DNA of 22,146 nt from Azonexaceae bacterium (GTDB lineage Bacteria; Pseudomonadota; Gammaproteobacteria; Burkholderiales; Rhodocyclaceae): contig SSTA01000150.1 of the NCBI GenBank assembly GCA_009469685.1, positions 1 through 22,146 on the forward strand, read 5' to 3'. The notes under the pieces were generated by a model that saw nothing but the letters and a program-made list of their open reading frames with translations, ran no database searches and was not told the DNA's origin. A program made the translations under genes and the position numbers. Of the stretch, positions 18,211 through 22,146 are shown piece by piece (position 1 is the stretch's first letter; every line of letters begins with the position of its first letter).

Positions 18211-18582
18211 ATGGATAACTATTTTCCAATCCTGATGTTCGTCCTGGTGGGCGTCGCCATTGGCGTTCTGCCCATCGCCATGGGTTATCTGCTGGCTCCC
18301 AACAAGCCGGACCCGGAAAAGCTCTCTCCCTACGAGTGCGGCTTTGAGGCTTTCGAGGACGCGCGCATGAAATTTGACGTGCGCTATTACCTGATCGCCA
18401 TCCTCTTCATTCTTTTCGATCTGGAAATCGCCTTCCTCTTCCCCTGGGCGACGATTTTCAAGGATATCGTCGCCACCGAAAGCATCAAGCTCTTCGGCTT
18501 TGTCGAAATGCTGGTCTTCGTCGCCATCCTGGTCATCGGCTACATCTATGCCTGGGCCAAGGGCGCGCTGGAATGGGAGTAG
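18211..18582 (+). CDS. nuoA: NADH-quinone oxidoreductase subunit A
   Basis: A 123-residue membrane subunit of complex I (ND3 homologue). There are three membrane helices: about 5-29, 60-82 and 91-114. The conserved loop PYECGFE with flanking acidic residues after TM1, and the helix [21 protein letters not shown], are diagnostic. The acidic residues in TM2 belong to the proton-pumping path of the known complex. It is the first gene of the nuo operon, starting 63 bases after the tRNA; the ribosome site is modest (GGCGGA). nuoB follows after 9 bases. No separate strong promoter is visible in 18148-18210. Confidence 0.97.
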   Translation: MDNYFPILMFVLVGVAIGVLPIAMGYLLAPNKPDPEKLSPYECGFEAFEDARMKFDVRYYLIAILFILFDLEIAFLFPWATIFKDIVATESIKLFGFVEMLVFVAILVIGYIYAWAKGALEWE

Positions 18583-18591
18583 AGCTGAGCC

Positions 18592-19068
18592 ATGAGTATT
18601 GAAGGCGTCCTCCAGGAAGGTTTCGTCACCACCACGGCTGACAAGCTGATCAATTACATGCGTACCGGCTCGTTGTGGCCGATGACCTTCGGTCTGGCCT
18701 GTTGTGCCGTGGAAATGATCCACGCCGGGTGTTCCCGGTACGACCTCGACCGCTTCGGCGTCGTCTTCCGTCCCAGTCCGCGGCAGTCCGACGTGATGAT
18801 CGTTGCCGGTACCCTCACCAACAAGATGGCCCCCGCCCTGCGCAAGGTCTATGACCAGATGGCGGAACCCCGCTGGGTGATCTCGATGGGGTCCTGTGCC
18901 AACGGAGGCGGCTACTATCACTACTCGTATTCCGTCGTGCGCGGGTGTGACCGCATCGTGCCGGTGGACATTTACGTTCCGGGTTGTCCGCCGACGGCGG
19001 AGGCCTTGCTCTACGGCATCATCCAGTTGCAGAACAAGATACGCCGTACCAATACCATCGCCCGTTAA
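18592..19068 (+). CDS. nuoB: NADH-quinone oxidoreductase subunit B
   Basis: A 158-residue peripheral-arm subunit (PSST homologue) carrying the terminal 4Fe-4S cluster N2 next to the quinone site. All four ligands are present: C37 and C38 in [10 protein letters not shown]102 in GSCANGGG and C132 in [14 protein letters not shown]. The N-terminal [10 protein letters not shown] and the RYDLDRFG and [16 protein letters not shown] blocks are typical. It sits between nuoA (9 bases) and nuoC (19 bases) in operon order. Confidence 0.98.
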   Translation: MSIEGVLQEGFVTTTADKLINYMRTGSLWPMTFGLACCAVEMIHAGCSRYDLDRFGVVFRPSPRQSDVMIVAGTLTNKMAPALRKVYDQMAEPRWVISMGSCANGGGYYHYSYSVVRGCDRIVPVDIYVPGCPPTAEALLYGIIQLQNKIRRTNTIAR

Positions 19069-19087
19069 TTGCTGAGGCCGATCGACC

Positions 19088-19693
19088 ATGTCCGCCAAGC
19101 TGGAAACGCTTAGCCAGAATTTGCAAAATACCTTCGGCGACAAGCTGAAGTCCTTGAAGCTTGCCCTCGGCGAAGTGACCATTGAGGTCGCCGCCGCCGA
19201 TTACCTGGGAGTCATGCAAGCGCTTCGCGACGGGGCCAACCTCAAGTTCGAAGAGCTCATCGATCTCTGCGGTGTGGATTACTCCACCTATGGCGACGGG
19301 GCGTGGCAGGGGAAGCGGTTCGCCGCGGTCACCCATCTGCTGTCGGTGGCCCACAACTGGCGCCTCCGGGTCCGCGTCTTTGCCGAGGACGACGAGTTTC
19401 CCTCGGTCGATTCGGTCACCGGCATCTGGACCTCTGCCAACTGGTTCGAACGCGAGGCCTTCGATCTGTACGGTATCGCCTTCGTCGGCCATGACGATCT
19501 GCGCCGCATCCTCACCGACTACGGCTTTATCGGCCATCCCTTCCGCAAGGATTTCCCGATATCCGGCAATGTCGAGATGCGCTACGACCCGGACCAGGCC
19601 CGCGTCATCTACCAGCCGGTGACCATCGAGCCGCGCGAAAACACGCCGCGCATCGTGCGCGAAGATACCTACGGGGACGCCACCCATGGCTGA
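19088..19693 (+). CDS. nuoC: NADH-quinone oxidoreductase subunit C
   Basis: A 201-residue 30-kDa-type subunit of the complex I hydrophilic arm. It is a separate polypeptide, not fused to NuoD as in E. coli. The diagnostic region [44 protein letters not shown] (about residues 117-160) is intact, and [11 protein letters not shown] lies upstream. The C-terminal end overlaps the nuoD start by 8 bases (19686-19693), suggesting translational coupling. Confidence 0.97.
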   Translation: MSAKLETLSQNLQNTFGDKLKSLKLALGEVTIEVAAADYLGVMQALRDGANLKFEELIDLCGVDYSTYGDGAWQGKRFAAVTHLLSVAHNWRLRVRVFAEDDEFPSVDSVTGIWTSANWFEREAFDLYGIAFVGHDDLRRILTDYGFIGHPFRKDFPISGNVEMRYDPDQARVIYQPVTIEPRENTPRIVREDTYGDATHG

Positions 19694-20939
19694 TATCCGC
19701 AATTTCACCCTCAACTTCGGCCCGCAGCATCCGGCGGCCCACGGCGTGCTGCGCCTTGTCCTGGAACTGGACGGCGAAGTCGTCCAGCGCGCCGACCCCC
19801 ATATCGGCCTTCTGCACCGGGCCACCGAAAAGCTGGCGGAAACCCGCACCTGGGTGCAGTCGGTGCCCTACATGGATCGTCTCGATTACGTATCCATGAT
19901 GTGCAACGAGCACGCCTACTGTCTGGCCACGGAAAAGCTGCTGGGGATAGAAGTGCCGGAGCGCGGCAAGTATGTCCGCACCATGTTCGACGAAGTGACC
20001 CGTATCCTCAACCACCTCTTGTGGATCGGCTGTCATGCCCTGGACGTCGGTGCGATGACCATGGCCCTCTACACCTTCCGTGAGCGGGAAGACCTCATGG
20101 ACGTCTATGAGGCCGTCTCCGGTGCCCGTCTGCATGCGGCCTATTATCGTCCGGGGGGCGTCTATCGCGACCTGCCGGACCGCATGCCCCAGTACACGCC
20201 GTCCACCTGGACCAGCGCGAAGAAGGCCAAGGAACTCAACGAAAACCGCAGCGGGTCGCTCCTCGACTTCCTCGAGGACTTCACCAACCGCTTCCCGACC
20301 TATCACAGCGAATACCACACCCTGCTCACCGATAACCGGATCTGGAAACAGCGTCTGGTCAATGTTGGCGTGGTGACGCCGGAACGGGCCATGCAGATGG
20401 GCTTCACGGGGGCCATGCTGCGCGGTTCCGGCATTGCCTGGGACCTGCGCAAGAAGCAGCCTTACGCGGCCTACGACAAGGTCGATTTCGATGTGCCCAT
20501 CGGGGTGAATGGCGACTGCTACGACCGCTATCTCGTGCGGATGGAGGAAATGCTCCAGTCCAACCGCATCATCAAGCAGTGCATAGCCTGGCTGCGCAAT
20601 AATCCGGGCCCGGTCATCACCGAGAACCACAAGGTGGCGCCGCCCAGCCGCGAAGCCATGAAGTCGAACATGGAAGAACTGATCCACCACTTCAAACTCT
20701 TCACCGAGGGCATCCATGTGCCTGAGGGGGAAGCGTACGCGGCGGTGGAGCACCCGAAAGGCGAGTTCGGGATTTACTTCGTTTCCGACGGGGCCAACAA
20801 ACCCTACCGGATGAAGATCCGCGCGCCGGGCTATGCCCACTTGGCCGGCATGGACGAAATGTCCCGCGGCCACATGATTGCCGACGTCGTTACGATCATC
20901 GGCTCCCAGGATATCGTTTTTGGCGAGATCGACCGCTGA
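19686..20939 (+). CDS. nuoD: NADH-quinone oxidoreductase subunit D
   Basis: A 417-residue 49-kDa-type subunit that, with NuoB, forms the quinone-reduction site; it is related to the large subunit of NiFe hydrogenases but has lost the metal-binding cysteines. Seen: [17 protein letters not shown] at the N-terminus, [45 protein letters not shown] and the C-terminal [18 protein letters not shown], all classic for NuoD. The start overlaps nuoC by 8 bases, and its TGA overlaps the nuoE ATG by one base (TGATG). Confidence 0.98.
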   Translation: MADIRNFTLNFGPQHPAAHGVLRLVLELDGEVVQRADPHIGLLHRATEKLAETRTWVQSVPYMDRLDYVSMMCNEHAYCLATEKLLGIEVPERGKYVRTMFDEVTRILNHLLWIGCHALDVGAMTMALYTFREREDLMDVYEAVSGARLHAAYYRPGGVYRDLPDRMPQYTPSTWTSAKKAKELNENRSGSLLDFLEDFTNRFPTYHSEYHTLLTDNRIWKQRLVNVGVVTPERAMQMGFTGAMLRGSGIAWDLRKKQPYAAYDKVDFDVPIGVNGDCYDRYLVRMEEMLQSNRIIKQCIAWLRNNPGPVITENHKVAPPSREAMKSNMEELIHHFKLFTEGIHVPEGEAYAAVEHPKGEFGIYFVSDGANKPYRMKIRAPGYAHLAGMDEMSRGHMIADVVTIIGSQDIVFGEIDR

Positions 20940-21412
20940 TGTTTTCCGCTGAAACCCTCCAGAAATTTGCCCGCGAGGTCACCAAGTACCCGGCCGAGCA
21001 GAAGCAGTCGGCCGTCATGGCCTGCCTCGCCCACGCCCAGGAAGAAAAGGGCTGGCTGGCTCCCGAGACCATCGAGGCCGTCGCCAACTACCTTGCCATG
21101 CCGCCCATCGCGGCCTACGAGGTGGCTTCCTTCTACAACATGTACGACCTGAAGCCGGTGGGCAAGTACAAGATCACCGTATGCACCAACCTGCCCTGCG
21201 CTTTGTCCGGCGGCTACCACGCCGGGGAATACCTGCAGCAGAAGCTGGGCATCGGGTATGGCGAGACTACGCCCGATGGCAAATTCACCCTCAAGGAGGG
21301 CGAATGCATGGGGTCCTGTGGTTATGCGCCGGTCATGATCGTCAATAATCGATCGATGTGCAGCCACATGCTGCCCGAGCAGATCGACAAGCTCATCGAG
21401 GAGTGCAAGTAA
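20939..21412 (+). CDS. nuoE: NADH-quinone oxidoreductase subunit E
   Basis: A 157-residue 24-kDa-type subunit holding the 2Fe-2S cluster N1a of the NADH dehydrogenase module. The thioredoxin-like domain carries all four cysteine ligands: C82 and C87 (CTNLPC), and C123 and C127 (CMGSC). The N-terminal helical part contains the family block [15 protein letters not shown] sequence [14 protein letters not shown] (about 58-71). It starts with one base shared with the nuoD stop and ends with one base shared with the nuoF start (TAATG). Confidence 0.97.
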   Translation: MFSAETLQKFAREVTKYPAEQKQSAVMACLAHAQEEKGWLAPETIEAVANYLAMPPIAAYEVASFYNMYDLKPVGKYKITVCTNLPCALSGGYHAGEYLQQKLGIGYGETTPDGKFTLKEGECMGSCGYAPVMIVNNRSMCSHMLPEQIDKLIEECK

Positions 21413-22146
21413 TGGCCATGCTCGGTGCGATCAATCCGGTCCTCATGGCCGGCCTCGACGGCGACAATACCTGGCGCCTCAAGGACTATGTGGCCCGCGG
21501 CGGCTATCAGCAGCTGAAGCGCATCCTGGAATCCAAGATGTCCCAGGAAGACGTCATCAGCGAGGTCAAGAAGTCCGTCCTGCGCGGCCGCGGCGGCGCC
21601 GGCTTTCCGACCGGCCTGAAGTGGTCCTTCATGCCCCGCTCATTCCCGGGCGACAAGTACGTCGTGTGCAATACCGACGAGGGCGAGCCCGGTACCTTCA
21701 AAGACCGGGACATCATGCGCTACAACCCCCACTCCGTGATCGAGGGGATGGCCATCGCCGCCTACGCCATGGGCGCGAACCGGGGATATAACTACGTCCA
21801 CGGCGAAGTCTGGGAAATCTACAAGCGCTTCGAGGAAGCCTTGGACGAAGCGCGCGCCGCCGGCTTCATGGGCCAGAATATCCTGGGTTCCGGGTTCAAT
21901 TTCGAACTCTTCGCACATCACGGCTACGGGGCCTACATCTGCGGCGAGGAAACGGCACTGCTCGAATCCATCGAAGGCAAGAAGGGGCAACCGCGCTTCA
22001 AGCCGCCGTTCCCGGCCTCTTTCGGCCTCTACGGCAAGCCGACCACGATCAACAACACGGAAACCTTCGCTTCCATCCCCTTCATCCTGAAGATGGGTGG
22101 CGAGGAGTTCCTCAATCTCGGCAAGCCGAACAACGGCGGCACCAAG
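21412..22146 (+). CDS. nuoF: NADH-quinone oxidoreductase subunit F, N-terminal part (3' truncated by window)
   Basis: The first 245 codons of the 51-kDa-type subunit, which binds NADH and FMN and carries cluster N3. The frame is open to the last base, so the family's roughly 430 residues are cut and the C-terminal cluster cysteines are not visible. Seen: [15 protein letters not shown] (the FMN/NADH glycine-rich loop), [16 protein letters not shown], and [24 protein letters not shown]. The ATG at 21412 shares its A with the nuoE TAA; an in-frame ATG at 21418 is an alternative start two codons later. Confidence 0.97.
   Translation, partial: MAMLGAINPVLMAGLDGDNTWRLKDYVARGGYQQLKRILESKMSQEDVISEVKKSVLRGRGGAGFPTGLKWSFMPRSFPGDKYVVCNTDEGEPGTFKDRDIMRYNPHSVIEGMAIAAYAMGANRGYNYVHGEVWEIYKRFEEALDEARAAGFMGQNILGSGFNFELFAHHGYGAYICGEETALLESIEGKKGQPRFKPPFPASFGLYGKPTTINNTETFASIPFILKMGGEEFLNLGKPNNGGTK

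Overview
This window is a high-GC (about 60-65% by eye) chromosomal segment made almost entirely of conserved housekeeping genes. Gene order and protein flavour point to a betaproteobacterium, most likely Rhodocyclales/Rhodocyclaceae-like. The evidence is fur divergent from bamE/omlA; carA-carB-greA followed by a DUF4149 membrane protein; yhbY divergent from rlmE-ftsH-folP-glmM; and tpiA-secG-tRNA-Leu(GAG)-nuoABCDEF. The family-level placement is inference from synteny; no search was possible. There are no insertion sequences, phage genes, CRISPR arrays, integrases or frameshifts that I can see.

Layout. Positions 1-867 hold the C-terminal half of recN (+), converging on a minus-strand pair, fur and a UPF0016/GDT1-type membrane protein (871-1917). 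Fur is divergent from bamE (2014), which is followed closely by dapB (2512-3318). A large soluble hybrid histidine kinase (PAS-HisKA-HATPase-REC-REC-Hpt, 3397-5949) sits between dapB and carA. It is the only accessory-looking gene. carA (GTG start at 6060) has its own promoter-like sequence and a perfect 11-bp hairpin in its leader. carB ends at 10442 and is followed by a convincing intrinsic terminator, then greA and a DUF4149 membrane protein. yhbY (minus) converges on DUF4149 and diverges from rlmE.

The second half reads rlmE, ftsH (TTG start), a strong intrinsic terminator, folP and glmM (4-bp overlap), a good sigma70-type promoter, tpiA, secG, tRNA-Leu(GAG) and the start of the complex I operon nuoA-nuoB-nuoC-nuoD-nuoE-nuoF (nuoF cut by the window end).

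The genes cover DNA repair (recN), metal homeostasis (fur, UPF0016), envelope assembly (bamE, secG, ftsH, glmM), biosynthesis (dapB, carAB, folP), RNA/translation (greA, yhbY, rlmE, tRNA-Leu), glycolysis (tpiA) and respiration (nuo). I found no strong case for an undescribed system. The items most worth a second look are the orphan multi-domain kinase with its overlapping 17-codon mini-ORF, the carA leader hairpin, the similar carA and tpiA promoters, and genes whose starts sit directly behind terminators or lack a Shine-Dalgarno sequence.
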